From positions 1,612,001 to 1,676,000 of the forward strand of contig JAFLBI010000001.1 of the NCBI GenBank assembly GCA_017303835.1: a DNA stretch of 64,000 nt, given 5' to 3'. The notes below the pieces were generated by a model. That model was not told the origin of the DNA, did not search any database, and was given only the letters and a program-made list of their open reading frames with translations. Of this stretch, positions 41,874 through 51,472 are shown piece after piece (positions within the stretch are counted from its first letter, which is position 1; each line of letters begins with the position of its first letter). This DNA comes from Chitinophagales bacterium. Its GTDB lineage: Bacteria; Bacteroidota; Bacteroidia; Chitinophagales; Chitinophagaceae. A program made the position numbers and the translations under genes.

Positions 41874-44267
41874 CTAACGAACCGATACTTGCAACGCCGA
41901 TTTTGTCTTTAGCTGTGTAACCACTGTCAACATTCGGGTATCTGGATAATATACGGCATAGCCTTTCTGTAAGATTGTCTTCCTGCCTTTGGTATAGACT
42001 TGCAGCTTGTATGCTTGTCCGTTTACCATTACTGATTGCGGCTTCTTAGCCAGATCAGCTACATAGAGACGCAGATTACGTACTTCGGGCTGGCCTTTGA
42101 AATTTCCACCCGTTGAGGCAATACTGATTTTTGTACTTGCAGCCAATTGCTGGCCATTGAATTCAATGAGTTCAAAAGCGCCTTTTTCCCAACTCTTATT
42201 GGTTAATCCATCGTCGTCATACATGGTATAACTAGTTGCTTTTGCTGATGGGAAATAGACCACATTTAAGTCCTTTGTATGATAGTCTTCTAAATTCGTG
42301 AAACCCCAGACTGTTGGCACAAAACTGCCTTCTCTGGCAAATACAGCAAGCTCGTTTAGGGCAACTGAATCAGTAATCCAAGCACCACCTGTGTAGGATT
42401 TGTTGCGCATCCAATCATACCACTTGCCTTCGGGGAAATAAATCTGTTTGGTGACTGCTCCTTTTTCAATCACAGGTGCCACCAGTATAGCATCGCCCCA
42501 CATAAATTGTTGCTCGGCCTTGTATGCATTACTGTCAGTTGGGTTACTATAGAACATCGGACGGATCAAAGGTTTTCCATTAACAGCCTGCTCGTATGCG
42601 AGGGTATAATTGTATGGCGTTAAATCGTAACGGAAACGAATTACGTTTCTGGCTGCTTTTTTATAAGGCTCGGGATAGAAAGTGGGCTCTGATGGAACAG
42701 ATTTAGTGTTCGGAGGTGTAATGTCTTCCAATGCTGTACCATGCGGCCGAAACACAGGTGTAAATGCAGCAAACTGCAACCAACGCAAGTACAATTCAGG
42801 ATCATCCTGATTCACCATCGCAAAGCCACCGGCATCTGAGTGGATATAGGGTACACCACTCAAACTCATACCCAACAGGATGGGCATTTGTGCTTTAAAG
42901 CCTTCCCAGGTTCGGGAGATATCACCTGTCCAAGGGAAAATACTGTAGCGCTGTGATCCTGCATAACCAGATCGATTCAAATGGAACAAACGTGTATCAG
43001 GAAAATGCTTCGCGTACTGTTCAAACAACATCTTATTCCAATAATGACCATACATATTGTGTACCTCATCAGCACCAAAAAGTCGGTTGAATCCAAGATC
43101 ACGCAAATCATGCTGCACACCTGACGGATGTTTCTCCGGCTCGCCCAAATCTGTCCACCAGGCTTTGGCCCCATTGCCAATCTGCTTGGCATAATGCTGC
43201 CACATCCATTCCTGAGCGTCCTTACGGAAAACATCCAGTAAACCGCCATAGCCAAAATAAAAATCGGTGAGCATGAAAGGCTTACCGGAGCTGTCTTTTG
43301 CGAGATACGGCAATGCACTGTTGAAATTGCGTGTGTCTTTCAAAATGAAAGGCTCGGTGATTAGAATCGGATTGATTTTTTGTGCTGACAAATCAGTGAG
43401 CAAACGTTTAGGATCAGGCCAGGCTTTGCGATTCACCCAATCCAGATTACCCAATGTATGTTGAATGCTATCACCAAACCAGAACAAATCAAAGACCAAT
43501 GCATCCATAGGGAATTTGTCTTTTTTCATACGTGCTACCACATCGCGCACTTGCGCATCACTTCTATAGCCAAACCTGCTCACGAAATTGCCAAAAGCCC
43601 ATCTGGGCGGGATAGGTTGCGTACCTGTGAGTTGATGATATTGCTGTAAGATGGAAGGGTAGGTTTTACCAAGGATGACATAACAGTTTACTTCTCCTGA
43701 CGATGCACCATACTCCAATACATCCGTATTGGTTTTTCCAATATCCAAATAACCGCGTGCAGGATTATCAAACAATACTGCATAGCCTTCTGAAGAAAGT
43801 ATAAAAGGTACAGAGAAGTTGAGGTTCTCTGCACCAAAAGCGTATCCATACCAAGGATTGTTATTCAGATCTAAGCGATAGCCTCTTCGGTTTTGTGGAA
43901 TAGCTCTCTCGCCTGCGCCAAATATGCGCTCTTCCTTACCTAATCGCAAACGCAAACCACGCTGCTGATTGGTATTGATCAATCCGCTTAATCTAAAAGC
44001 ACCAATCGCAATATGATCTGCATTACGCACCACATCAGACATCCCGTATGGCTTGGGTGTAGCAATCACTGCATTGCTGATATTCTCCTGATGTGTGAGT
44101 CCGTGCAACTGCACACGTACATGATAAACAGATTCATTAAACTGATATACACGAACAACACCTTCGGGCAATTCCTGCGTTAAAACAAGTTTCTCCGTAT
44201 TGACAGGTTGGGCAAAAACAGAAAAACAAGAGAAAATACTGCAAAGCAGTCCTAAACGAATCAACAT
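41874..44267 (-). CDS. Glycoside hydrolase family 31 (alpha-glucosidase-like)
   Basis: A 797-residue exported GH31 enzyme. A signal peptide ([19 protein letters not shown]) is followed by the N-terminal beta-sandwich ([17 protein letters not shown]), the (beta/alpha)8 barrel with nucleophile motif [24 protein letters not shown] bearing the usual GH31 pattern around the acid/base, and [18 protein letters not shown]-terminal beta domains begin near EGKWYDWM. It probably acts on alpha-glucosides in the periplasm. The start is 31 bp from the divergent adenine deaminase gene. Confidence 0.94.
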   Translation of the reverse strand: MLIRLGLLCSIFSCFSVFAQPVNTEKLVLTQELPEGVVRVYQFNESVYHVRVQLHGLTHQENISNAVIATPKPYGMSDVVRNADHIAIGAFRLSGLINTNQQRGLRLRLGKEERIFGAGERAIPQNRRGYRLDLNNNPWYGYAFGAENLNFSVPFILSSEGYAVLFDNPARGYLDIGKTNTDVLEYGASSGEVNCYVILGKTYPSILQQYHQLTGTQPIPPRWAFGNFVSRFGYRSDAQVRDVVARMKKDKFPMDALVFDLFWFGDSIQHTLGNLDWVNRKAWPDPKRLLTDLSAQKINPILITEPFILKDTRNFNSALPYLAKDSSGKPFMLTDFYFGYGGLLDVFRKDAQEWMWQHYAKQIGNGAKAWWTDLGEPEKHPSGVQHDLRDLGFNRLFGADEVHNMYGHYWNKMLFEQYAKHFPDTRLFHLNRSGYAGSQRYSIFPWTGDISRTWEGFKAQMPILLGMSLSGVPYIHSDAGGFAMVNQDDPELYLRWLQFAAFTPVFRPHGTALEDITPPNTKSVPSEPTFYPEPYKKAARNVIRFRYDLTPYNYTLAYEQAVNGKPLIRPMFYSNPTDSNAYKAEQQFMWGDAILVAPVIEKGAVTKQIYFPEGKWYDWMRNKSYTGGAWITDSVALNELAVFAREGSFVPTVWGFTNLEDYHTKDLNVVYFPSAKATSYTMYDDDGLTNKSWEKGAFELIEFNGQQLAASTKISIASTGGNFKGQPEVRNLRLYVADLAKKPQSVMVNGQAYKLQVYTKGRKTILQKGYAVYYPDTRMLTVVTQLKTKSALQVSVR

Positions 44268-44298
44268 ATTGGTAATTTGGTGCTTTAAAATTACAACA

Positions 44299-45942
44299 AT
44301 GGCTGCGGAGAAAAGCATACAGGGACAATTTGTAGACATCTGGAAAGAGCAGGTTTATCCTGCAAGTATTACCATTGCCGATGGTAAGATTCTTCGTGTT
44401 GAGGCTTTGTCGAGCTTAGCACCCGATGCGCCCTATATCATTCCCGGCTTTATCGACAGCCATGTGCATGTGGAAAGCAGTATGCTGGTACCCAGCGAAT
44501 TTGCGCGTTTGGCAGTCGTGCATGGCACGGTAGGTACGGTAAGCGATCCACACGAGATTGCCAATGTCTGTGGTATGGAAGGTGTGCGCTTCATGATTAA
44601 TAATGGTAAGCAAACCCCTTTCAAATTTTTCTTTGGCGCACCCAGTTGTGTACCGGCCACTGTATTTGAAACAGCAGGCGCCAGCTTGAATAGCACTGAA
44701 GTAGCTACGCTGTTAAATGAGCCGGATATTCTCTACCTGAGTGAGATGATGAATTTCCCCGGCGTACTCTTCAAAGACCCCGAAGTAATGGAAAAAATTG
44801 CTGCAGCACATGCAGCAGGAAAACCTGTGGACGGACATGCACCGGGCTTGCGCGGTGAACAGGCCAAACAATATATTGACGCAGGCATCTCTACCGATCA
44901 TGAATGCTTTACCAAAGAAGAAGCTTTGGATAAACTGCAATACGGCATGAAGATCATCATCCGTGAAGGCAGTGCGGCCAAGAATTTTGAAGCATTGATT
45001 GATTTGCTGCATGAATATCCTGATCATATTCTTTTCTGTAGTGATGATAAACATCCGGATAGTTTGGCTGTATCACACATCAATGCACTTTGCGCACGCG
45101 CAGTTACGAAAGGAATTGATATATTCAAAGTATTGAAAGCAGCTTGCGTGAATCCGGTACTGCATTACAAATTACCAGTTGGCTTATTGCGGGAAGGCGA
45201 TGCGGCAGATCTGGTATTGGTGAAAGATCTTCAATCATTTGAAGTGACTGCCACTTACATCAATGGCCAGTTGGTTGCTGAAAAGGGACAAAGCTTTATT
45301 CCCTCCGTTCCCGTTACGCCCATCAATCAGTTTGATTGCATGCCGATCACGGATGAAGACTTAGTATTACCTGCGGATCAATATCCGCAACAAGATGGAT
45401 TGATACCGGTGATGGAAGCATTAGACGGACAGCTCATCACCAATAAGCTTTGGTTAGCATCAAAAGCGCAAGACGGCATATTATTAGCACAACCGGAAAA
45501 AGATATCCTTAAAATGGTGGTGGTGAACAGATACAAGCAAGCACCGGTGGCCAAATGCTTTATTAAAAACTTTGGTTTAACACAAGGCGCACTCGCATCT
45601 TCTGTAGCGCACGACAGCCATAATATTGTGGCTGTTGGCGTGGATGATGCGAGTCTGGCCAAAGCCATTAATGCAGTGATTGCAGCCAAAGGCGGCGTAA
45701 GCGCTGTTGATGCTACCCATACACATTGTGTAGCATTACCTGTTGCAGGATTGATGAGTGATGATGATGGCTATGCTATTGCTGCTGCTTATTCCAATAT
45801 TGATGCATTTAGTAAAAATGCACTGGGCAGTACTTTACAATCGCCCTTCATGACATTAAGCTTTATGGCTTTATTGGTAATCCCACATTTAAAACTGAGT
45901 GATCTGGGTTTGTTTGATGGAGATAGCTTCAGTTTTCTGTAG
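44299..45942 (+). CDS. ade: Adenine deaminase
   Basis: A 547-residue amidohydrolase that deaminates adenine to hypoxanthine in purine salvage. Motifs: the metal-site [15 protein letters not shown] near residue 47, [12 protein letters not shown] near 80, DGHAPGLRG near 180, SDDKHPDS near 250, and the C-terminal domain with [10 protein letters not shown] near 437 and [12 protein letters not shown] near 473. ATG 44299 gives the right N-terminus. Divergent from GH31 with only 31 bp between them. Followed by a palindromic repeat. Confidence 0.96.
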   Translation: MAAEKSIQGQFVDIWKEQVYPASITIADGKILRVEALSSLAPDAPYIIPGFIDSHVHVESSMLVPSEFARLAVVHGTVGTVSDPHEIANVCGMEGVRFMINNGKQTPFKFFFGAPSCVPATVFETAGASLNSTEVATLLNEPDILYLSEMMNFPGVLFKDPEVMEKIAAAHAAGKPVDGHAPGLRGEQAKQYIDAGISTDHECFTKEEALDKLQYGMKIIIREGSAAKNFEALIDLLHEYPDHILFCSDDKHPDSLAVSHINALCARAVTKGIDIFKVLKAACVNPVLHYKLPVGLLREGDAADLVLVKDLQSFEVTATYINGQLVAEKGQSFIPSVPVTPINQFDCMPITDEDLVLPADQYPQQDGLIPVMEALDGQLITNKLWLASKAQDGILLAQPEKDILKMVVVNRYKQAPVAKCFIKNFGLTQGALASSVAHDSHNIVAVGVDDASLAKAINAVIAAKGGVSAVDATHTHCVALPVAGLMSDDDGYAIAAAYSNIDAFSKNALGSTLQSPFMTLSFMALLVIPHLKLSDLGLFDGDSFSFL

Positions 45943-45988
45943 AGCAGTAAGCTAAAGGCATAACAACCAGTTTTACCTTTTTGCTTTC

Positions 45989-46024
45989 CCCTGCCTACGC
46001 CGAGGCTTCGGCAGGCAGGCTTTT
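45989..46024. repeat. GC-rich palindromic element after ade
   Basis: CCTGCC and GGCAGG flank GCCGA-GGC-TTCGGC, giving a nested palindrome followed on the plus strand by CTTTT. It may end ade transcription. The sequence style (CCGAGGCTTCGGCAGGCAGG) resembles short palindromes dispersed in many Bacteroidota genomes. Confidence 0.55.
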
Positions 46025-46045
46025 GAATTTTGCCTTTTCACTTAC

Positions 46046-47134
46046 CTACGCTTCTTGCCCCATCCACACCGCACCGCCAATACTGCTGCGCGTTGCTCCG
46101 GTTACAGTATGCAGCACAGTATTTTCTTCGCGCCAGCGTAAGACTGCCAGTAAACCCATCACCAATGCTTCTTTGTAATTGATGAGTTTGACATCAGGCA
46201 CCACCACTTCTATCTGCAACGGTGATAATGCTGCTTGAATTCTTTGAATGAGGAAATGATTATGTGCACCGCCACCTGTTGCCAATAATTGTGCTGGTTG
46301 ATTACCCGCATGCAAACCTGCTATGCTATAACCTAATTGTAAAGCGATATGCTCCGTATACGTACGCAAAGCATCAGGTATGGACAATCCTGCTGATTGT
46401 ATCAACGGAAAAACAATATCTGTTCCATAATCATTGGCCAAAGATTTGGGGAAGGGCTGCTGATAATAATCCAATGCATTCAGCTTTGTAAGTAATGCTG
46501 TATTCAATTGTCCGGATGCTGCAATTGTACCACCATCATCATACGCATGGCCCAATTGATTCACCAACATGTTCAATACGCGGTTGGCGGGACAAACATC
46601 AAAAGCCACATAATTTTCGCCCTGGCGGGAAATATTCGCGATACCGCCTAGGTTCAGCAGAAATGGATATTGCGCAAGTAATAATTTCTCACCCATGGGT
46701 ACTATCGGCGCTCCTTGTCCGCCCAAAGCCACATCCATTGCGCGCAAATCACTCACCACATTGATACCGGTTACAGCAGCAATTGTGGCACCATCACCAA
46801 TCTGACCTGTCATGCCCAAATGCGGTACATGAAAAGTGGTATGTCCGTGCGAGCCGATCAACTGCACTTTATGTTCCAACTGATGCGCTTGAATAAATTG
46901 ATTGACCTGCTCACCAACATATCGGCCAAAATCAGTGTGCAAGAGCATATAATCATAAGCATTCAGGTGAATGGCTGCTTGTAATCGGTTCATCCACTGC
47001 TCACTATACGCATAACAATCAGCAGCAAGAATATTGTACTGCCATTTGCCGCCATATTCTTCATATTCAGCGAATACGATGTCTAATCCGTCTAAACTGC
47101 TGCCACTCATGAGTCCGATAGCCCTGTAGAACAT
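46046..47134 (-). CDS. anmK: Anhydro-N-acetylmuramic acid kinase
   Basis: AnmK phosphorylates 1,6-anhydro-MurNAc while opening the ring, in peptidoglycan recycling. The 362-residue protein starts AIGLMSGSSLDGLDIV, the phosphate-binding loop, and contains SHGHTTFHVP near 95, GDGATIAAVTGINVVSDLRAMDVALGGQGAP split over 110-140, LNLGGIANIS near 158 and LLATGGGAHNHFLI near 290. It diverges from upp around a shared promoter palindrome. Confidence 0.95.
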   Translation of the reverse strand: MFYRAIGLMSGSSLDGLDIVFAEYEEYGGKWQYNILAADCYAYSEQWMNRLQAAIHLNAYDYMLLHTDFGRYVGEQVNQFIQAHQLEHKVQLIGSHGHTTFHVPHLGMTGQIGDGATIAAVTGINVVSDLRAMDVALGGQGAPIVPMGEKLLLAQYPFLLNLGGIANISRQGENYVAFDVCPANRVLNMLVNQLGHAYDDGGTIAASGQLNTALLTKLNALDYYQQPFPKSLANDYGTDIVFPLIQSAGLSIPDALRTYTEHIALQLGYSIAGLHAGNQPAQLLATGGGAHNHFLIQRIQAALSPLQIEVVVPDVKLINYKEALVMGLLAVLRWREENTVLHTVTGATRSSIGGAVWMGQEA

Positions 47135-47161
47135 AAATTTCTGATTGCAGGTAAGAGATTT

Positions 47162-47182
47162 TAGCTTTGCCCTCCAAAGCTA
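47162..47182. promoter_or_regulatory. Palindrome of two head-to-head -7 boxes (anmK/upp)
   Basis: TAGCTTTG (47162-47169) and its exact complement CAAAGCTA (47175-47182) are separated by CCCTC. Read on the plus strand the first is a TAnnTTTG box for upp (leader about 28 nt, TTTC at the -33 spacing). Read on the minus strand the second is the same box for anmK (leader about 36 nt). Confidence 0.6.
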
Positions 47183-47202
47183 ACTGAATCCACCCATTCA
47201 TC

Positions 47203-47856
47203 ATGATCATCAACCTGAGTGAACAGCACAGCCTGGTTAGCAACTGGGTAGCTGAATTGAGAGACATCGACGTGCAGAAAGACAGAATGCGTTTTCGCCG
47301 CAATCTGGAACGCATTGGCGAGATTGCTGCGTATGAGATCAGCAAACTGCTGCCCAATCAGGTAAAAGAAACCCAGACGCCTTTGGGTATTCATGAAAGC
47401 AAGGTATTGGCTGAACAACCCATTCTGGCAACGATTCTACGTGCAGGTTTGCCATTGCATCAGGGCATGTTGAATTATCTGGACAAAGCAGACAATGCAT
47501 TCATTTCTGCTTATAGAAAACACCATCGAGACGGTTCTTTTGAAATTAGCTTAGAATACATGAGCTGTCCGTCTTTAGAGAATCGTATCGTCATCATTAG
47601 TGATCCTATGTTGGCAACTGGTGCTTCTTTGGTGAAGACAGTACAATACATGCAGGAAGAAGGCACACCTAAAGAAATTCATCTGGTATGTGCTATTGCG
47701 GCTACCAGCGGACTGGAATATGTACAACGCGAACTGGGTACAGGCATCCGCATCTGGTGTGGTGATATTGATGAGGAACTGACAGCAAAGGGCTATATCG
47801 TACCAGGTTTGGGTGATGCTGGTGATCTGGCTTTTGGCACCAAGAACCAATCATAA
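47203..47856 (+). CDS. upp: Uracil phosphoribosyltransferase
   Basis: Upp makes UMP from uracil and PRPP. The 217-residue type I PRTase shows ATILRAGLPLHQGML near residue 80, the PRPP loop ISDPMLATGASLV near 130 and the C-terminal uracil-binding IDEELTAKGYIVPGLGDAGD near 190-212. ATG 47203 is supported by the promoter palindrome upstream. Ade and pyrC elsewhere in the window also belong to nucleobase metabolism. Confidence 0.96.
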   Translation: MIINLSEQHSLVSNWVAELRDIDVQKDRMRFRRNLERIGEIAAYEISKLLPNQVKETQTPLGIHESKVLAEQPILATILRAGLPLHQGMLNYLDKADNAFISAYRKHHRDGSFEISLEYMSCPSLENRIVIISDPMLATGASLVKTVQYMQEEGTPKEIHLVCAIAATSGLEYVQRELGTGIRIWCGDIDEELTAKGYIVPGLGDAGDLAFGTKNQS

Positions 47857-47932
47857 GCCGTTTTTAACAGTCATTCATCCCCTTTTTTCAGGCAGGAGGC
47901 AACGAAAACGGTATATTTATCGTCCTCCTCTT

Positions 47933-48943
47933 ATGTGGATATTGCGAAATAGGCTGATCGCGACAATACTGCTGCTGCACTGCTGTTACTTTCTGACAGC
48001 ACAGGATCCGCATTTCTCACAGTTCTTCGCTTCTCCACTCACATTAAATCCTGCTTTTACAGGTAAGTTTCATGGCACTTATCGCATTGCCCTCAACAAC
48101 AGAGATCAATGGCCCACCATTAATCAAGCTTTCCGCACATCAACCCTTGCTGCTGATTTCAAACCTTTGGGAGAGGATAGAAACAATATCTGGGGTGTTG
48201 GCGTGATGGGTTTGGCAGATCAAAGCGCAGCCGGCGCATTGAAGTTTAACTATGTGTCATTATCAACAGCGTATCACATCACTTTGGACGATAACGGATA
48301 TCATCAACTTGGTTTGGGTTTTCAAGGCACTTTTGCCAACATGATCTTGAATACCGCTTTACTGAGTTTCGAAGATCAATTAACTGTTGATGGCTTTACT
48401 GGTGTTAGTGGAGAAACATTCAATAATGCCACCCTGAAATCAAGATACTTTGATTTAAATAGCGGTATACTCTACACAGGCAGCACCAATGGTAGCAATT
48501 TCTTTTATGCGGGTGTAAGCATGTATCATGTAAACCGACCTAAACAAAGTTTTACAGGTGTTGCTACAGAATTAAAGCCCAGAACAACCGTACAAGCAGG
48601 TGGATTTTTCCCATTTAGCGATCATGCGAGTTTGCACTTAAGTGCATTACAAAGTTTTCAGGCAGGTGTACGCGAAACTGTTGCTGGTGGTGCTGTGCAG
48701 CTCATTGCAAATCCACTGGATGAAAAGCCAACCAGTTTGTATGTAGGTGCATGGACAAGATTCAAAGATGCATTGATACCTTATCTCGGTGTTGAATTTG
48801 GCGATTTGCGTTTGGGTGCCAGTTATGATGTAAATACTTCTGCACTCCGAACAGCTTCCAGTGGTGCAGGTGGTATTGAAATATCACTCATTTATACTAG
48901 AAGACCTTCTACAGACAGGCCAGTGCTTTGTCCTAAATTTTAA
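47933..48943 (+). CDS. PorP/SprF family type IX secretion membrane protein
   Basis: A 336-residue outer-membrane beta-barrel of the PorP/SprF family, which partners with secreted adhesins or the type IX secretion/gliding machinery in Bacteroidota. After the signal peptide, the diagnostic start QDPHFSQFFASPLTLNPAFTGKF appears, followed by regular barrel strands. ATG 47933 follows a -7-like TATATTTA (47912-47919). The family is often next to a large adhesin gene; none is here. The last 11 nt overlap the convergent glycosylase gene. Confidence 0.9.
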   Translation: MWILRNRLIATILLLHCCYFLTAQDPHFSQFFASPLTLNPAFTGKFHGTYRIALNNRDQWPTINQAFRTSTLAADFKPLGEDRNNIWGVGVMGLADQSAAGALKFNYVSLSTAYHITLDDNGYHQLGLGFQGTFANMILNTALLSFEDQLTVDGFTGVSGETFNNATLKSRYFDLNSGILYTGSTNGSNFFYAGVSMYHVNRPKQSFTGVATELKPRTTVQAGGFFPFSDHASLHLSALQSFQAGVRETVAGGAVQLIANPLDEKPTSLYVGAWTRFKDALIPYLGVEFGDLRLGASYDVNTSALRTASSGAGGIEISLIYTRRPSTDRPVLCPKF

Positions 48944-49568
48944 CTGTTTTTTTCCCACTTACAGCGGGATGCCCTGCAACAATAAACCGATACGGTAGTA
49001 ACGCATCAGCACCGGCATAATCAACACCTATGCGTGGTGTTGCAATGACTTGTTTTCTGGGTATCCGATGTCCATCATCAGCGATAAATAAATTATCTGT
49101 TTGTAATGAAGTGCCGGTGAGTGTGGTGGTAATGCCCAATGCTTTACTCAGATTACCCGGCCCCTTACCGAAACGATGCTCCATCTTAATAGCTTGATAA
49201 CGATGCTGCACAACAGATTCGCCCAATACAATTTCGCCAGCCCTGATCAATACGGCATGAGGTATATCCTCTTGATTGGTAACAACATTGAAGAGATGGT
49301 GCATTCCATAACAGAGATACACATAAGCTTGCCCGCCCTTTCCAAACATCACTTCTGTTCTGGTGGTTCTTCTATTATTGTAAGCGTGAGAAGCCTTATC
49401 TACAGCGCCTGCATATGCTTCTGTTTCAATAATTCGCGCAGCAACCAACTGCCCCTCTTGTACAGAAACTAACAGCTTACCTATTAAGTCTTGCGCAATC
49501 TGTAACACATTTTTGCGCAGGTAAAAAGCTTCCGGCAATTTTTGCTGAAAAAGGGCGTTTTCATCCAT
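48933..49568 (-). CDS. DNA-3-methyladenine glycosylase (Mpg/AAG family)
   Basis: A 211-residue alkyl-base excision glycosylase of the AAG/MPG fold. Typical motifs are LVAARIIETEAYAGAVDKASHAYNNRRTTR (split over 45-75, catalytic Glu in TEAY), VMFGKGGQAYVYLCYGMHHLFNVVT split over 78-102, and KGPGNLSKALGI near 142. ATG 49568 gives the proper length; earlier codons belong to the divergent promoter zone. Confidence 0.94.
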   Translation of the reverse strand: MDENALFQQKLPEAFYLRKNVLQIAQDLIGKLLVSVQEGQLVAARIIETEAYAGAVDKASHAYNNRRTTRTEVMFGKGGQAYVYLCYGMHHLFNVVTNQEDIPHAVLIRAGEIVLGESVVQHRYQAIKMEHRFGKGPGNLSKALGITTTLTGTSLQTDNLFIADDGHRIPRKQVIATPRIGVDYAGADALLPYRFIVAGHPAVSGKKTVKI

Positions 49569-49592
49569 ACAGCCAAGGTAATATGAAAGCTT

Positions 49593-49600
49593 TAACTTCG
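49593..49600 (+). promoter_or_regulatory. Candidate -7 box for the EI24 gene
   Basis: TAACTTCG (one mismatch to TAnnTTTG) lies 14 nt before TTG 49615 and supports use of that start codon. Confidence 0.35.
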
Positions 49601-49614
49601 TCAAAAATCCCCCA

Positions 49615-50382
49615 TTGTTCAAAGAGATACTGATAGCATTACAAGCTTATGGCAAAGCACATCAATTCATCAAGCAGCACAAACTGCTGAAATGGATTCT
49701 GATTCCCGGCTTGCTCTACCTGATCTTGTTCATGATCAGTATGTACTACTTTGGCAAGACATCCAATTTGTTTATCGAATGGCTGAGCCTGAAAACAGGT
49801 TTAAAAGCTTGGCTGGACGGCATGAATGATGGTTTTCTTGGCTTTCTCTTCACTATTGGTGGTTTCTTTTTGTGGATCATTCAAATGCTGTTTTACTTCT
49901 CGCTGTTCAAATATGTTTGGTTGATTCTTGGCTCACCTGTATTTGCTTACCTCAGCGAGAAAACTGCAGCCATTATAGAAGGCAAAGATTATCCCTTCAG
50001 TTTTCAACAACTTGGGAAAGACATCATCCGAGGTATCAAATTGGCCTTGCGTAATTCACTCTGGCAAACAGTATACGCTTTGTCTATCTTGTTTTTAAGT
50101 GTAATTCCTGTGATTGGTTGGATGACACCCATTCTTGCCATTTTAGTGGAATGTTATTACTATGGCTTCTCTATGCTGGATTACAGTATGGAAAGACACA
50201 AGAAGTCAGCAGCAGAAAGTATTTACTATATCGGCCAGCATAAAGGCCTCGCGATTGGCAATGGCTTGGTTTTCTATATCATGCACATGGTGCCTTTTAT
50301 TGGCTGGGTCTTTGCACCTGCTTATGCTGTAGTAGCAGCAACTTTGAGTATCTATCCGCTGAAACAAAGCACCAATGAATAA
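49615..50382 (+). CDS. EI24/CysZ-like membrane protein
   Basis: A 255-residue inner-membrane protein with about four to six hydrophobic segments (WILIPGLLYLILFMISMYYF, GFLFTIGGFFLWIIQMLFYF, VYALSILFLSVIPVIGW, GLVFYIMHMVPFIGWVFAPAY). The pattern VECYYYGFSMLDYSMERHKKS fits the EI24 family, which includes the sulfate permease CysZ, though transport substrate is unknown. No ATG lies before the first segment, so TTG 49615 is the likely start. It overlaps the next gene by 8 nt. Confidence 0.82.
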   Translation: MFKEILIALQAYGKAHQFIKQHKLLKWILIPGLLYLILFMISMYYFGKTSNLFIEWLSLKTGLKAWLDGMNDGFLGFLFTIGGFFLWIIQMLFYFSLFKYVWLILGSPVFAYLSEKTAAIIEGKDYPFSFQQLGKDIIRGIKLALRNSLWQTVYALSILFLSVIPVIGWMTPILAILVECYYYGFSMLDYSMERHKKSAAESIYYIGQHKGLAIGNGLVFYIMHMVPFIGWVFAPAYAVVAATLSIYPLKQSTNE

Positions 50383-51079
50383 GGCAGGTCAAGTTGTATT
50401 GATTCCTACTTTTCTGGATGAAGCGCATCTGGAACCGATTCCCGCATACGTAACCGCAGCAGTCAAAACTTGCACGGTCTTTTTTGTAGAGAATGAGAAA
50501 TCAGCCAGAAGATACCTGAAGCAATTATGGCGTGAGATGGTGATTGATGATTACAAGTGGTATGCCATACACAAAGCAGAAGACCAAATGAAGCAAGCAT
50601 TGCTGCAACATTTGCGCAACGGAGATACCATCGGCATTATCAGCGAAGCAGGATGCCCGGGCATTGCTGATCCCGGACAAATACTCATAGCCGCTGCACA
50701 AGAAAATGGCTTTGCGGTAAAACCTTTGACTGGTCCCAGTTCTATTCTATTGGCTTTAATGGCCAGTGGCATGAATGGACAACGATTTCAGTTTCATGGC
50801 TATTTACCTATTGATGCCATCGAAAGAAAAAAAGTATTGAAAGAGCTGGAAGCAGATTCACGCAAAAGAAACTGCACACAGATTTTTATTGAAACACCTT
50901 ATCGCAACAATCAATTGATTGCTGATGTGCTACAGGCTTGTCAGCCCAACACCTTGTTCTGCATTGCAGTTGATATTACTGGTGATGCAGAATCTATTCG
51001 CACACAACCCATCAAAGCATGGGCACAAAAAAAGCCGGACATCCATAAATGTCCGGCCATATTCTTGCTACAAGGGTAA
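50375..51079 (+). CDS. RsmI-like SAM-dependent methyltransferase
   Basis: A 234-residue tetrapyrrole-methylase-fold enzyme related to RsmI, which 2'-O-methylates C1402 of 16S rRNA. It shows GDTIGIISEAGCPGIADPG near residue 85, LTGPSSILLALMASGM near 118, FHGYLP near 140 and IFIETPYRNNQL near 170. It is shorter than canonical RsmI (about 280) and lacks its C-terminal extension; Bacteroidota often carry this shorter form. The last 50 nt also encode a terminator for the opposite strand. Confidence 0.88.
   Translation: MNKAGQVVLIPTFLDEAHLEPIPAYVTAAVKTCTVFFVENEKSARRYLKQLWREMVIDDYKWYAIHKAEDQMKQALLQHLRNGDTIGIISEAGCPGIADPGQILIAAAQENGFAVKPLTGPSSILLALMASGMNGQRFQFHGYLPIDAIERKKVLKELEADSRKRNCTQIFIETPYRNNQLIADVLQACQPNTLFCIAVDITGDAESIRTQPIKAWAQKKPDIHKCPAIFLLQG
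51028..51057 (-). terminator. Terminator for the minus strand inside the RsmI-like gene
   Basis: On the minus strand GCCGGACAT and ATGTCCGGC form a perfect 9-bp stem with a 6-nt loop followed by seven T (51033-51027 read on minus). It lies 23 nt past the stop of the minus-strand gene 51080-51472, within the last codons of the convergent methyltransferase gene. Confidence 0.8.
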
Positions 51080-51472
51080 TTATTTCGGGCTGATAATCGT
51101 TTCTCCAACTGTTCCTCTAATCGCATACACACTGTCTACAATATAGCTCTGCGCACCACGCCAAGGCAAAGCGCCCAGATAACGTTTGTAATGCAGCTCC
51201 ATTTCCCTACCAGCATTCTCCATCAGAATCCTGGCAACACGTTCTTTGGTTACACTGAACTCAAATTCATTACTCTGTACATTGGCTTTAAAACCACTTT
51301 GGATAATCTTACCCTCGTATGTTTTAAATAAAAATCCTTTTTTCTGGAAAGTATTCAGCGCACCCGCTTTGGTACCTTCTGAGTACACAAAAAAGAATTT
51401 CCAGTATACAACAATACCGAGTATGATTAATAAGATACCGAGAAACCAACTGAAGATTTTTCCTTTTTTCAT
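51080..51472 (-). CDS. Membrane-anchored protein of unknown function
   Basis: A 130-residue protein with one N-terminal membrane segment (about 7-31: FSWFLGILLIILGIVVYWKFFFVY) and a periplasmic domain starting SEGTKAGALNTFQKKGFLFKTYEGKIIQ. This family is common in Bacteroidota and sometimes mislabelled 6-phosphogluconate dehydrogenase, but no NADP-binding motif is present. Its ATG overlaps the stop of the M28 peptidase gene by one base, so the two are coupled. Confidence 0.75.
   Translation of the reverse strand: MKKGKIFSWFLGILLIILGIVVYWKFFFVYSEGTKAGALNTFQKKGFLFKTYEGKIIQSGFKANVQSNEFEFSVTKERVARILMENAGREMELHYKRYLGALPWRGAQSYIVDSVYAIRGTVGETIISPK

Noticed and set aside
51080-51472. 6-phosphogluconate dehydrogenase, a name sometimes attached to this small membrane-anchored family
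   Set aside because: The protein is 130 residues with one membrane segment and has no Rossmann NADP-binding motif or catalytic Lys region.
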